Assembly: GCA_022539475.1 (NCBI GenBank)
Contig: VCMS01000394.1
Location: 1-42,186, forward strand
Reading direction: 5' to 3'
Length of the DNA: 42,186 bases
Origin: Gracilaria domingensis
Taxonomy: Eukaryota; Rhodophyta; Florideophyceae; Gracilariales; Gracilariaceae
The translations under genes and the position numbers were made by a program. Shown here one piece after another: positions 1 to 11,918 of this stretch. How positions within the stretch are numbered: the stretch's first letter is position 1; the number at the start of each line of letters is the position of its first letter. A model generated the notes under the pieces. The model had not been told where the DNA came from, searched no databases, and worked only from the letters and a program-made list of their open reading frames with translations.

Positions 1-602
1 ATATCCGTACTGAGCAATGTGTTGCACGCGCTCATGATAAATCGTTCTGCTGCCGCTGCCTTTTGATGCGGGTCGTACTGTGATTGCTAACCAAGGCCGG
101 CAACATCGCGAATGTTTCGCTGCTGTTGAGAAGTCGCAAGGTTCGAAATGCGTGCAAGCGCTTGATTCTCGTCATCGCTCACTTCTATTCTTCGTACTCT
201 GAGGTTTGCTTCGCATTGACAAAGGATGGTGCAGTGCCAAGCATTTTCCGCTGCAGCTGAGACAACGCTGTCAGAACAACCTGGGAGTTTCACACCATTA
301 AGGTGGTTTCCCACTGTTCGTTTACATGCGGGAAAGGTCTTGGGTGTGTCTCGGGGATTACGTTGTGGCGAGAGATTACTCTGGAATATAGGAGTTTGTT
401 GGTATAATGTTGGCGGAGGTTGTCGCAAAATTAACCATGTCCCAAAACTAGCCGCCAGAAGGGTAATCTTCAGCATCGTCAGGGCAACCGAGACCGCAGC
501 ACTAACCCGTGGTTCCTGCGTTTCATTCGAAGACAGTTGCTGTGGTCGGAAACGGAAGTTCACTTGAGAGGTGTCGCTATTGTGCGTGATGAATCGTTGC
601 AA
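1..602 (-). pseudogene. possible J-domain-like remnant, cut by window edge
   Basis: A minus-strand frame runs from a non-ATG start near 602 to a TAG near 90 and continues in the same frame to the window edge. It has one hydrophobic segment (about residues 40-60, ending GTWLIL). After the TAG comes YDPHQKAAAAERF followed by a helix ending NTLLSTD, which resembles the HPD-to-helix-III part of a DnaJ domain, with the HPD tripeptide not intact. This is a weak resemblance. It may be a decayed membrane J-protein or chance. Confidence 0.15.
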
Positions 603-1479
603 GAATCTGCCGGAAGCTAGACTTTTAGTAGAGTATTTCAGTCCAATTGAACGTGGCTAACCTTGACATGTGACATCGCAAGGAGGAGTATAATTTCGAT
701 TGCGTGGCGGAAGCAATGTCTGTTTTTGTCGGCAAGAAGGCTTCTAATGCCAACGACTCTGATTAATGGTGAGGGACATTCTGCAATTGGGTTTTGATTC
801 TTTCGTGCGAAGTGTAGTCCTTCGTGAATTCCGAATTAAACTTCGAATCTGCCTTTTTCTCTTCTGGGTGCTTTGCTTGAAACTTCGTTCTTTTTATGAT
901 ACTACGGCGAAGAACATGGATATTCTCACGATGGGCCAGGTCGATTTTTGTGAGAAGTAAGCGTACTTGTACGACTCGCTCCCAGGTCGTACTCTCGTGC
1001 ATGACGAACACCGACGATGTAGAGCAGTTCGTAGAGCAGATTTGTTGCCTGGAGAGATAATGGCGTTAACGATCCCAAAATACGAACGGGCGATTAAGTG
1101 AAGTCTGACTCTATGAACTTTAACTGTTTGCCACTTTTGCATCACGTTTCATCAGCAGAATCGCAGAGAACATTTTACGTGTAGCGATTCGATGGGTCCT
1201 TTGAGATATCTATCTCATGATCACCATTTCGTTGTTGCGTTTATTCGCTCTATCTAGAGAGATATTCTTAGAACTCCTGAACGTATTGCTCGTTTGCGTT
1301 AGTCTATAAAGCGGGGAAGCCGTTGACCTCTCTTCAACGGTGACAGGATAGTACTTTATCACACAATGAAGCTGGAATAAGACTTTCCAAACATTTCTTC
1401 AGAGAGGAAGGAAGGCTGGACACTCACAAACCTATTTTCATCAGAAGTTTACTTGGCCTTGACGGACACTAATCCGTTC
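603..1479. other. no gene recognised
   Basis: Only short open stretches occur here (up to about 80 codons on either strand) and none has a recognisable motif. No tRNA-like or tandem structure was seen. Given decayed genes on the right, this may be old gene debris. Confidence 0.4.
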
Positions 1480-3160
1480 GCTGCTTATCCATGCGCCTTC
1501 CAGCTACCGCAGGCACCCGATTCCAGGAAACACACCATCACCTACGCAATGAAATCGCTCTGGGTAGTCTCCCGATCCAGGAAATGGAAGCCCTAAACCG
1601 GCATCCTTGCGTCAACCTTCGCCCGTATGAACTTTTCGTCGACGAAGAAATCGGCATGGGTTTTTGGGTACCAATAAGCTTTATGTATGCTTTGGACGAA
1701 TGTCAGTGTTGAAGATGCATTAACTGCTCTCCACAAAACTGAGAACGCTTATCTTTGAATTATCGTACTCCGGAGTGCAGGCTCCAGTGAGCTCCAGTTC
1801 TCAAATGGTTCAGTTTGCGTGTGTAAGCGTGTAACACAGCGACCAGCTGGACATACACCTTGTGCTATACACAGAAGGCACCTGATAAGAACGACATTAT
1901 CCGGCATGCCTAATCCGAGCGACCAGTCTTCAACGCTAACATAATTCGGCTCCAGAGTGCCATGAGGCAAACGAGACCGAATATCGTCTGTTAATTCTAA
2001 TGCAATGTGAAGGTGCATGAAAGATGGGCACATTTCGCCACTGCTTCCTTCCCTCCGAGGCTTGTCAACGTGGTTCTTCCATCCCGGCAGCAAACGTGAA
2101 CATCCAGCGCAGAGACATTCGAAATGACAGCTTTCTTGGCTCGGATTGTACGACCAGACTTTAGTTGTACTCCAGTTGCTCGGCCAGCTTCAATAAGAAC
2201 GCGATTCACATGTGATCTTGTCTGCACAACACCATTCCGCTTTCTATGGCTTCGATGAGCGACTTTGCTACAGCGGAAGCCCCACCGACAGGTCGCTGTA
2301 GGACAGGAGCACCAAGAACGCATCATCACCGAGCCACTCGCGAAACATGAATGCTACTTCAGCAACAGGGACTCTTTCTGCTGTTGTTCCGGCCAGTAGG
2401 AAGCATAAAAGGTTCATAAAGTTGCGGGCAAAATCATCAGACACGAAGCGATCTAGAACTGTGGGAAGGGGCGTGACAGTTGGGATATGCGTGGGATGTG
2501 GGACAAGGAGCTTGGGGATAGTATGTATCGGGAAGCAACTCGAAGAGAACCAGTAATGTCAGAGGCACGTAGAGCCGCCGGAGGTAATATAGATGCGGCT
2601 TCCCCTAACGGGCGCAAAGCATTCGTAAGATTGCTCATTTCAGTATGGGCAGTTGGTCCCCCGGTACGTTGAGTAATTGTTCAAAAAGGGCTCTCGAGCT
2701 CGAAGTGTTGTTCGCACGTAAGTGTCTGGCAGGAACACACCCCAGGCATCGTAGCAAGTGACGTCAAGTCGGGCATCTACGGCACGCACACATGATACAT
2801 AGGGTGTCAGAGGGATACTGAAGACCAGAGAAAAGATGCGGCCCTGACTCAAAGTTACGCTGCCGTGGGCAGTTCTTCTCGAAAAGCAGTGAGCAGCACC
2901 ACCTGGCTCGGTATGAGACTCGAGTGTAAGTGTGCGAAGACCATATGTGGAAAGCAACGCTGATGCGCAAAGCCCGCCGAGTCCTGAGCCGATTGTGATA
3001 ACGTCGTAACTTTCGTCTGATAACGAGTTTCTGATTGAAACTCTACCATGGCTCGCATGAGCCTGCGATGCTCGGTGGATGAATCCCTCTGACTGACTGA
3101 TTCGAGCACGTTTGTCACAAAGCGACACTCCAGCGAACGAACTGAAGGCGACAAACATGG
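1480..3160 (-). pseudogene. carotenoid isomerase (CRTISO/CrtH-like) pseudogene
   Basis: Read from 3158 downwards, pieces in different frames line up in order with the FAD-dependent carotenoid cis-trans isomerase family. The dinucleotide-binding start has GSGLGGLCASALL and then EPGGAAHCF near 2900-3010. FESGPHLFSGLQ follows in another frame, then a block ending LPDTYV. LRPLGEAASILPPAALR lies near 2560-2630, VLIEAGRATGVQLKSG near 2170-2220 and CPSFMHLHIAL near 2000-2040. The C-terminal VGDGVFPGIG lies near 1520-1560. At least five frame breaks and several stops separate them, so no full protein can be made. In photosynthetic eukaryotes this enzyme acts in the plastid, converting poly-cis-lycopene. 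It is divergent to the LpxC remnant, with about 300 unassigned bases between. An intron-split real gene is unlikely because breaks fall inside conserved blocks. Confidence 0.8.
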
Positions 3161-3464
3161 CTGTCCAATTACTTGCAGTGTCAATTGCCCCAACTGAATT
3201 CTCGAGACGAGCTACCTGCCCTACTATGAACGCTACGAACGAGTAGTACCGTGGAGGAGGTCTTGCGGCGAGATCATGATCGTCGACTCGGGGGATTGCG
3301 GTGGAGTAAAGTTATTCACGTGTGAGATAATCTGCACGAACCTAGATTCGGAGCGGAAATTATGGCCAATCGTGCCGAGAGTGCGGTCAGACAGGCTGTG
3401 CATACGCCTACACTTCCGAGATACTTGCTTCCGTTCTGAGTACGCGCGAAGGGAGATACCTCAG

Positions 3465-4333
3465 AATGGCGCGACAGACTACAATAAAGCGAGCGATGCG
3501 GTTTGTAAGCACTGCGCTTCATACAGGAACGCCGTCGGTGCTAACTCTGCGTCCAGCTCCTGCAACACTGGCATCACATTCCATCATCGCAACGATTGCA
3601 TCCCTGCAACGTTTGAGAACGTTGCAGATGCCACGCTCTGCACTACATTGCGGGCGCCATCATCTTCTGCTACAACCGTTTCAGCGTCGAACATTTGCTC
3701 GCCGCTCTGTCGCAGCTGGGTAGATAACGTGCAAGCACATATTTCAAGCAGGGAACTACCTATCATGGACGCTCCGCATGGCCATTCACGCTCGCGTTGA
3801 AGGGGCAGGTCGTTCCATTGAATGCCGCAAAGCGCCTAACAATCGTTCGGCGAGCAGTTCGTGTTAATTCAGAAGACGGGAAAGCACACGCCTCACTATG
3901 GCCGCTTCCAGGAGAAGATCGCTGGACGTGGAAGTGATGACGTTTGTAAATGGCATGTCGCGCTCTAACTTGGGCACTCAGAGGAGTGGCCTTCACACTG
4001 TCTGAAGGATCTTTCCGAAGAAATGTCGCTCGTGCGCGGACGTTCTGGTCCAGGAGTGAACTAGAGCGATGGCGCGCGAAAGGGCTCATACTGGGAGGTG
4101 GTATGGATAACTCTCTCTTGTATGAAGAAGGAGGGAAAGTGCTCAACTCAGAAGGACTTCGATATTCAGACGAGATATGTCGTCATCTTGCTGTTGATTG
4201 CATTGGGGACCTGAGATTGGGAGGGGTTGTACTGGGCAGATATACAGCAGTAAGACCAGCGCATTGGTTAAACGTTGAGTTGTTGAGAAAGCTTTACAGA
4301 GATCCGGACAATTACGACCTAGAGGGCGACTGA
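3465..4333 (+). pseudogene. lpxC: LpxC (UDP-3-O-acyl-GlcNAc deacetylase) pseudogene
   Basis: LpxC is the zinc deacetylase that commits UDP-acyl-GlcNAc to the lipid A pathway. Plants and some algae keep plastid or mitochondrial homologues. Family blocks appear in order but in shifting frames: RQTTIKRAMRF and HTGTPSVLTLRPAPA (3465-3555), GITFHHRND and a block ending ATLCTTL, the zinc-histidine block VEHLLAAL (3690-3716), RELPIMD (3750-3770), then RRNVARARTFW and GLILGGGMDNSLLYEEGG (4010-4140). Next come RHLAVDCIGD (second zinc-histidine region) and AHWLN near the end. I count about six frame breaks. Most act as single-base deletions, one or two as two-base losses. The last 127 codons (3950-4333) are one open frame. 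Conservation between breaks is good, so a recent pseudogene or residual sequence indels are both possible. Confidence 0.8.
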
Positions 4334-4464
4334 GAGACGAAGAACGCGACGGTCGAGCCAACAAAAACAAAAAGTCGCAATCTGCGAAACAGACGGCACA
4401 AGAGCAGCAATGAAGCGGTTGTATCATACAAGATGCAGATGCAAATGAATGAGAGGAACGACAA

Positions 4465-5616
4465 TTACTTGCCGTCAACCTCAAGCTCGGTGCGCGGATC
4501 CAGAAACTCAGTTCCTTGCTGTGAAAACAAGCGGCGAATGTTGTACACTACAAGATCTTCGTAATCTCTAACAGTTTGGTCGGCAGACCTAACTCATACG
4601 CTGCATGAACACCCAACAGCGCAACAACTTTTGCGCTAACGTCGTGTGCGGCAGTAACACCGGATGGTCTATCAGTGAAGACCACGCACTTACTAGGGGG
4701 TCGCTGTGCCTTGACTGCAGCTAGTAAGAAACTTGCTCCATCGACACGCACTCATCCTCCGCCGAAACGATATCGCTTGAAGTGAAAAAGACGCAAGGCC
4801 GATACTCTGAAGCACTTCCATAACGAATTGTCTCGGATGTGGTGAGCACAAAATGGTCTTCACGCCATACTGGTCAAGGCTGTTGAGCCAATCCGAGATG
4901 CCCTCTTGTGCGCGAAACTCAAAGGAGGCACATAACCGTTGGTATACCTCCGCCTTACGAAATACATAGCGCTTGACGTCGCCCCAATCGGCAAACCAGT
5001 AAAACACGCGTTTCACAGCTGCCTCAGGCGCCATTTCTTCTGCGCGCACGATATCTTGCAAATCCGGTGGTGGCAGAGTGTTCTCTTCCGCCACGACGGT
5101 CCAGGCGCGCTTCTCCAGCTCGCGCGCATTGAACACGACGGTATCCCACATAAACACAGCGGCAAATTGCTCATCCGGGGCCAGCACATGTCTGTGACGC
5201 TGCAGGTGTGAAGGCCTAAGCGACTCATTCAACTCATCAGCGCCCAGCAAAGGGCGGTCGTAACTGAAAGTAGAAAGAGACGACCGCGCTCTCTCCTGCT
5301 GCCAAGTGGTGTAGCGCGGCTCCGTATTCTCCAGCAATCGGTCCAAGTTGGACAGGGACCCATGTCGCGGAGGAGAGGCCGGCACAGAGCCTGGCGCAGC
5401 GTCCCCCTGCTCCACAAGCTCGAGCTCGTCGGCGTCGTCGGCGGCAGCATCTGGCTCGCTGTCAGGCGGCAAGAACACGGCGCGAGGCGCGCGGGGGTGG
5501 AGGCGGGCGGGCGGGCCTGGCGCACGCGGACGGCGACGCGTGAAGCGCGAGGCGGCGCGCGCTCGCGGAGGAAGCAGCGGCGGCTGCGCGACGAAGGTGG
5601 CGCGCGGCTGCGGCAT
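4465..5616 (-). pseudogene. HAD-superfamily phosphatase, PYRP2-like, frameshifted
   Basis: The frame is open to 5928, but the ATG at 5616 gives an R/A/P-rich, acid-poor start (MPQPRATFVAQPPLLPP) that looks like a plastid transit peptide. A low-complexity acidic linker follows, then a HAD fold: FMWDTVVFNA at the motif I position (no canonical DxDGT), a helical cap with VFYWFADWGDVKRY, and motif II in GVKTILCSPHPRQF. After two frame shifts near 4780 and 4757 comes SKCVVFTDRPSGVTAAHD (motif III/IV region). After a third near 4580 comes ADQTVRDYEDLVVYNIRRLF and a stop at 4465. The layout resembles plant HAD proteins of the PYRP2 group (riboflavin-pathway dephosphorylation). All three shifts fit single-base deletions, so this may be a live gene with sequence errors. 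It is divergent from nicastrin. Confidence 0.65.
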
Positions 5617-6008
5617 GGCGACGGCGAGGCGGACGAGATGTGGCGGCGATGCGCGCGCAATGACGGAGGTGGCGCGAGATGCACGCGTTTGCTGGCGTGG
5701 GCGCCGCCAATTGACAATTGAACGAGCCCCTGCCCACTTGGCCCCCGCGCAATTGCGCGCGCTAACTGTCAGATCGGTTGTCTGCGTAGCGGCGTGACCC
5801 GCTGACAACTGTCGCGCTACCGTCCGCCACATCTGAACGATGACGTTGGGCACCTCCTGTTGCGCGATGGAGGAATACCGTCCGCGAGCGATGCCGCGCG
5901 TTTCTGCGAGAGCCATGGCTTGAGTCACGTTCCGCCATCTCCTTCATCGCGCGAGCGCCGCCTTCCACCACCGCCCTTGTTCAGCCCCTTCATCTCCCCA
6001 ACCGCGAT
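5617..6008. promoter_or_regulatory. short divergent promoter region, HAD / nicastrin
   Basis: About 390 bases lie between the preferred HAD start (5616, minus) and the nicastrin ATG (6009, plus). The HAD-frame upstream extension to 5928 is open but of biased composition. No clear TATA box was seen. The two genes must share this stretch for initiation if the chosen starts are right. Confidence 0.35.
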
Positions 6009-8379
6009 ATGCACGCTGTCAAATGGAGTGCCGCGTTTTACGTCTTGGCCATCGTCATTTCGCTTCAACTGACGGCTACTGCCGGTTCCGTCACGCTCAG
6101 GAAGTTGAGTCGCTTTCGCCGAAGGTGCTACAAAGGGTTGCCCATGTGTATCATGCAGAGCAATAATGAGTCTTCTCGGGGCTGCGGCCAATGCGACGCA
6201 GATGTTCGAGAAGCACCAGTTCGTGAGCTTCGTTCCCTTGAAGAGATAACTCAGGTTGCCAGGCAGCAGAACGACCGAGCCATCGCCTTGGTTCCAGAGC
6301 GCGTTTTCTTTTCAAAGAGGGTCAGATCTGGTATCAACTTTTGGAATAGTATCGACGCCGTCCTTGTGTACGAGGGTCCCCCTCGACGCGCAGATGAGTT
6401 TCTCGATGAGAACGTCGATAATGAAACAACTCAAGACCTTCTTTTTAACTATTCACTCGAAGAGACCGAACCGAATCGTCTGTACAACTTTTACGGTGAA
6501 GAAGGATCCGGCGAAAAATGCCAAGGGAGGCCGCGTCGGAACCTTGGCGACTGCACTTTCCAGCAGTTCATTCCCTTCAATATCTTTCATATTAATTCAT
6601 CTCTGGCAGATGAGATTCTTTCTCAAGCGAGCCGATTTCGTGATCCCACTATCATCCCTAATGGAAACAACAAAGGTGCTTTTTCTCCTCAGTACAAGCT
6701 CCAATCCATTGGTAGAATGTGGGCTTGTGCTTCCACTGTCACTCCGACACCTTCGACCATTATCACCAACGAAAGCAACGCCAACGTAGATAATGCGGGC
6801 TCTTCTGTTACCTCCGAGCAGTGTTTGCGAGACAGGACCTGTTTACCAATAGGCGGTCATTCTGTTTGGTCTGCCCTGGGTCGAGTCAACTCCACTGTCA
6901 CCTCTGATGCTCCCCGCAAGTACTTGTTCATCACAGCGCCAATGGACTCTTATGCATTCTTCCCAGAATTTGGAATGGGTGCTGGAGCAGAAATATCCTC
7001 CTTGGCTGTATTGATGGCTGTCGCAGAAGCTGTGGCCAACTACTGGCGCCAAGCCACAGGGGAAGGCGATTTTGAACGGCAGCCTGTCTATTTCGCTTTC
7101 AACGCTGAGACTTGGGGCTATGCAGGTTCCGCCAGGTTTCTGAGAGACATGTTGGAATTTGAATGTGACGAAGAGCAAGATATTTCCGAAGGTCGGAAAG
7201 GTTGCAAAAAACCGTTCATCAACAACCTGAAGTTCAAGGAATTCGAAGGCGCTGATATTCAAGTACTAAACTTGGGTCAGTTGATAACTCCCTCCACCGG
7301 CAACAGCCCCCCCACGTCTCAGTTCTTCACTCATCACGACGATGCACTTGGCGAAAGTCTTGAAGAAATGTTGAATAACACCTTTATGAGTCAGGATCTG
7401 AGTCTTGAACGCGGTGGATTTGATTTTGATTCCGAAGAGCCAGTAACTCCAATTGACGCTTCTCAAAGCTTCAACTTCTTCTTCAACGATAGTAGGATCG
7501 ACGTTGTGAGCGTAACCAATTATCCTCTGAATTTCAGCACAGAAATCTACCACTCCATGCTTGACACTGAGTTACGAATCAGTCAACCTGCCCAGAAGGA
7601 ATCAATGTACAAGGCTGCGAACGCCATCGCAACAGCAATAGTTAACATTGCGTTTGAAGATCCCAGAGAAATCCTAGCGAATTCAAACACGATTGATAAC
7701 GTCATTACTTGCATGACTGGTAATTGGACAAACTGTTCCATGGTGCGAGAATACTTGGGGGAAGACTATGAGAACATGACTGTAACGCCGGGAACTATGT
7801 TGGTGCGTTCTTCCCTTCCGATGTTCTTCGCTTCAACAATCCTAGCGCCGCAGCTAAACTGGCTTTGGTTCAAGCCTTCTTTGCCCATCACAACCGTTTC
7901 AACGAAAGCTCAGAGAACTGCAATAATAAAAACGATTGCGAGGACTATGATCGAGATATCAATCGACAAGAATCGCCACAAACACAAGGTGACCTCGTGG
8001 ATGCACAGTGCACTCGTCGTCGGTGTGTTCTCTCAGATACATATACTCATAGGGCGTTTGGAGGCGGTATTAACATGGTCGACTCGATAGGAGGGTTTGA
8101 ACTCGAGAAAAGGTTCAAGAGAGAAGAGTTTGACGGCCATGCACCTCGCCAGGGAGACTGGACAGAGAGCTTTTGGGATCCCGAGATCGGATTTGTGGGC
8201 AAGTCCAAGATAGCGACTTTTACGAGGCTGTTATCTTCGGAGTGGGAGTATGTGTTCTTGTTCTGAGTTTCTTGTTCGGTATATGGTTTGACCGTGCCTT
8301 GTTTGACGACAAGAGAGTGTTGACAGTGGAGGAATCGAGCATGTCAAGCACAGGGGATTCTCTCGTGCCACCTGTCTAG
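6009..8379 (+). CDS. nicastrin-like gamma-secretase subunit, two frame breaks near the 3' end
   Basis: The ATG at 6009 opens a cleavable-type signal peptide (hydrophobic core about residues 8-22, ending TATAGS). A long cysteine- and N-glycosylation-rich lumenal domain follows. The nicastrin hallmark is visible near residues 355-380: VYFAFNAETWGYAGSARFL, equivalent to the family's GETxDYIGSSR segment in the aminopeptidase-like fold. FFPEFGMGAGAEISSLAVL lies just before it. The first frame runs to 8090, but homology moves to a second frame at about 7840 (entering AAAKLALVQAFFAHHNRF) and a third at about 8208 (entering FYEAVIFGVGVCVLVLSF). That last stretch is the single C-terminal membrane helix, followed by a short cytosolic tail ending at 8379. 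Each shift equals one missing base. Nicastrin scaffolds presenilin in the ER/Golgi and endosomal membrane. Sequence error or early decay are both possible. Confidence 0.8.
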
Positions 8380-8415
8380 AGGCTTGGTTCATAAGTTGTC
8401 ACCACGAAATGGTGA

Positions 8416-11400
8416 TCATATCCTACTTCGCAACCATTCTGTAAGGGGCTCCAAATTGTTCACGCAGTCCGCGTCAAGGAATTGGGATAGTTTGCGAAGC
8501 GTTGTTCTTCTAGACGCATGTGAAAGCGATTGAAACAAGTTCCCCAGAGTGCCAGTGCTCTCCGGGAACGACAGATACTCCGAAAGTCTGAACAGAACAA
8601 TTCTCCTAATGATTTCGGACAGCGACCGGGATCCAAATATGACTTGGAAATCGCAGATATGTATCTGTACATCATGTCTTCCCTCTCCAGGCATGTACAA
8701 GAGGATGTGGAATTCAGCCCAAGGCTGTGCAGAAACAATCCATTTTCGAAGAGTGCGGCCCCACCGCACTCGTCAACACATCGACTCCACATGTTTTGTC
8801 GCAGAGATGAATCTGCTTCCAAGCTGCACATAATGCTCAGTATGATGGACCCTAATGAGTCAACTGTCTTTGCGGAAGTCAAAGGCGTAGGTCCCCTTGC
8901 AACCAGATGGTCCGAAAGAGCTACAACTGAGTTGAAGAACTGAGAATCTGTGGAGGTGGATAGACTGCTTCTCCTCGTGTTCGTTTCTGCTCTTATGAGA
9001 CGCCCTTCGGTTTCGACGCAGATCTTTCCTACTTCAAGGGCAAAGTCGAACAAGGCATGAGGATCACGACATCGGCTGGGAGGCACTTCAACCAAATTTT
9101 CAAAGAGCAACCTATTATTGAGCAAATCAGACATGAATAGTAACCGGCAAAGCTTTAAACCTTCTGAGGTGAGACCATCATGCTTCAACCACGATCGTAC
9201 CAAGGAGTCCAAGGAAACCAGAACTGATTCGTTCATTGGATCTCCAGGGCTTTGTAGCATCTCGGATCGCAGTTCACCGTCATCATTGAGTAACCTCCAC
9301 GTTAGAGGAACGAACTTCCGCGCAATTTCCTCTGCCTCCGAAGTTTCCATATTATGAGCCAAAACCAACAGGATATCTTTCCTGAGGATGCATCTTGACG
9401 TCAAGTCAAGTATAACTTGTACATCGCTAAGGCATGACAGCAGGGCAGAGGCTGTCTGAGCAATGCTCACAGAACACTCTAGGCGAGAAAGTAAACCAAC
9501 CCATTCCGCACAGGCATTTGCTATTAGCCGCCATCCCCCTTGACGATCATACTTGTTGGACATAGCTTTCCTCTCCCGTTTAGCTGCGTGAACTAGTTCG
9601 TCTACCTCTCGAAGAGCAAATCCCTTCTCAAGTAGCTTGCCATTGAGAATACGAGCAGTCGCATGGCTTAAAGAGGCAAGCATTTGAGACTCCCTCAATT
9701 CTCGTGGAGTGTCCAGACATGATTTAGCTATCCCAAAGTTCACATCCGAAGCTACACACTTCAGTTGAGTGTAATATGTCTCATCAAATGGAACTGACAT
9801 CACAGCCAACGCCGTTGCCACGAAATGACCGGCTGCTGCTCTGCGTGACGTTGAATGACGATTCCCAGACGCGACAACAATCTTTGCTGCCGCCACAACC
9901 TGGGGAGCGAGTCCCAAAAGCTGATCCTTAGCAAACTGGGCCATTGATGGTTCCTTTCCACGCTGTGCTGAACGCAACCTCTTCTCAGGTGCAGCTGCGT
10001 CAGATTGCATGTCAGGAGCCTGCATCATTTTTGTACCTAAACAATGAATGTACGCTTCAAGCAAAAGGTAAGCTTCAATTCTGAGGTTGTCATCTGCTTC
10101 CTGCACCAGACGGCAAATGGCTTGAAGGAAAGCTGAGATGCATTGCAGACCAAAATTTTGAGAGAGATAAGCCCGAAACAAGCGAAGCACACCCTTCGCT
10201 GCCTCCTGCTCAGTCGAACTTAGCTCGAACGGACTGTCCCTTAAGGCCCAGTTCAGATGGGCTGCTGTTTCTAAGAGGAATTCCTCAGAAAGAAGGTACT
10301 TGAGAACCTCTGGGGGTTTCTCCTTACCGGTCCAAGAAGCTTTTACAATTATGTTTGCGATGATATCACAAGACAACATTGTTGTCGACGGAGCAAGTCT
10401 GTCTGGTCCAACAGCAAGCTGCATTATATTGCTTAAGAGGCGGGAGGAGTTGGTGGACTCCGCGAGATACCATTGTGACGAACTTGGTGAGTTTAAGATA
10501 ATAATCCGAATGGCGTTGAGGGCTCTTTGCGAAAATTCTACTGAGCTCGAACTCAAGGAGCGTGCTCTAGCAATTTCAACTAGAGTTCCGATGCAGTGCG
10601 TCTCACTCAGCAGAGCAAACAGTGGCGATTCATCTCCTCGCACAAAAGCCGGGGAATAGAACTCTGAAGCAAAATAATGGTCGCGATCAAGCTTGTGTTG
10701 GTCTAATGCACAAACTTGCCCCAGCAAACACTCTACAGCTTCGAGATACGCGACTTGGTTTGTGAGGGCTGAATGGAAAGTTTCTGCAGCCGGAAGGGGG
10801 GAAAACACCAGCCTAATGCCATCAGAGTTAAGCATGGGTTCGGATATGCGCTCGCCGTGGCTAGAAATCAAAGCGGCCAACACTTTGAGAGCCATAACCC
10901 TTTGAGATAAAATAGTGGAGCGGGTTAGGATTAGCAGATCAGCTAGAGTGTAACCAGCGCTCTCCGGGGAGGTGCCGTGATGATGTAATCCTTTGTGAGT
11001 GGGGAGTGCATCGATTTGCTCCGCGGTCAAAACGTTTCCGTCCAGATCAAAGCGCTCTCTCGCAATAGGCCCCATGTCTTCCACGGCTTTCTGCAAAACT
11101 TGATCCACATGCTCCTGTGTTTTCAGCGTTTCAGTGACATCGGTCATCCATAATCGCTTCGCTCTTTCAACTTCTTCGTCTCTCTTTGTCTCTGTGACTT
11201 TCTCGTCAGACTCTTCTTTCGTAGACGATGTAGATAATGCTTGGTTTCCCCCGCCCGCTGTTTCCGAAGGTGTTGACTGTGATCGGTTCGGTTGTGAGGC
11301 GCCCCGTCCTGAGGAACGTTGTCGCAGGAATGAGATGCTTTCCGGCTTCAGCGTGGCATATATTTCCTGCTGCGCCTGACGTATCTGCTCCAAAGACATG

Positions 11401-11918
11401 GAAGCTAGCATGGACGATGCCTCCTGTGCCGGTGTACGACTCGACGAAGATGATTCCACGGGCTTCGGCAGGGCGACATCTTCCTTTGACGCTATCTCCT
11501 GTGTATCGAAAGGAGGTGGCTCAGAAGATGACGGAACATCATCAGGTACAGCGTCCAGCGTGTCTCTCTCACGCTTAGCAAAAACCGAAGGGCGCGACAG
11601 GTCAGCCCGAAACGACTGCGGAAACGGCGTAGCGACAGGAGGTCGGGCGACTTTCACCTCCTTCCTTCTCGAACGACGACGTCGCGAAACAGCGCGCTCC
11701 TCAATTGTGGGCAGCAACGCGGAGGAGGGAGTCTGTTCATCGGTGGCGCGCGACCCGGCGGCTAGATACTGCTGTTCCAGCTGCTCCGGGTCGGCGCCTG
11801 GTGGACATTCCACGGCTTTGTTTTCCTGGAAGAACTGAAGCTGGTCGCGCAGAAGATCTTCCTCTGATTGAAGCGCGGATGCGCGGGCGCGCAGCTGGGT
11901 CGTGGACGGAGCCGGCAT
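8416..11918 (-). CDS. RNA polymerase II-associated protein 1 (RPAP1)
   Basis: One 1152-codon frame runs from the ATG at 11918 to 8460. It has an N-terminal coil (residues 15-55) and a basic stretch (RRRRSRRK, about 79-86). An RPAP1_N-like segment at about 166-201 contains MLASMSLEQIRQAQQEI and ends FLRQR. An RPAP1_C-like segment at about 288-352 contains ERFDLDGNV, HKGLHHHGTSPESAGYTL and QRVMALKVLAAL. The rest is helical-repeat sequence, as in the family. RPAP1 links Pol II assembly to Mediator and is needed for Pol II transport and transcription. The last 60 or so codons look less natural than the neighbouring frame entered near 8630, which contains IIRRIVLFRLSEYLSF and ends at 8416. This suggests one missing base there, so I extend the gene to 8416. 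Confidence 0.85.

Noticed and set aside
3184..3465. Separate gene between the isomerase and LpxC remnants
   Set aside because: Open frames here are short, break with their neighbours and show no family pattern.
5348..5797. Plus-strand frames opposite the HAD gene's N-terminus
   Set aside because: They are low-complexity shadows of the GC-rich coding strand without motifs.
7800..7850. A 47-base intron explaining the nicastrin frame change
   Set aside because: The donor GTTGGT is poor, the intron would remove protein sequence that fits the gene, and a single missing base in TTCTTCGCTTC explains the shift more simply.
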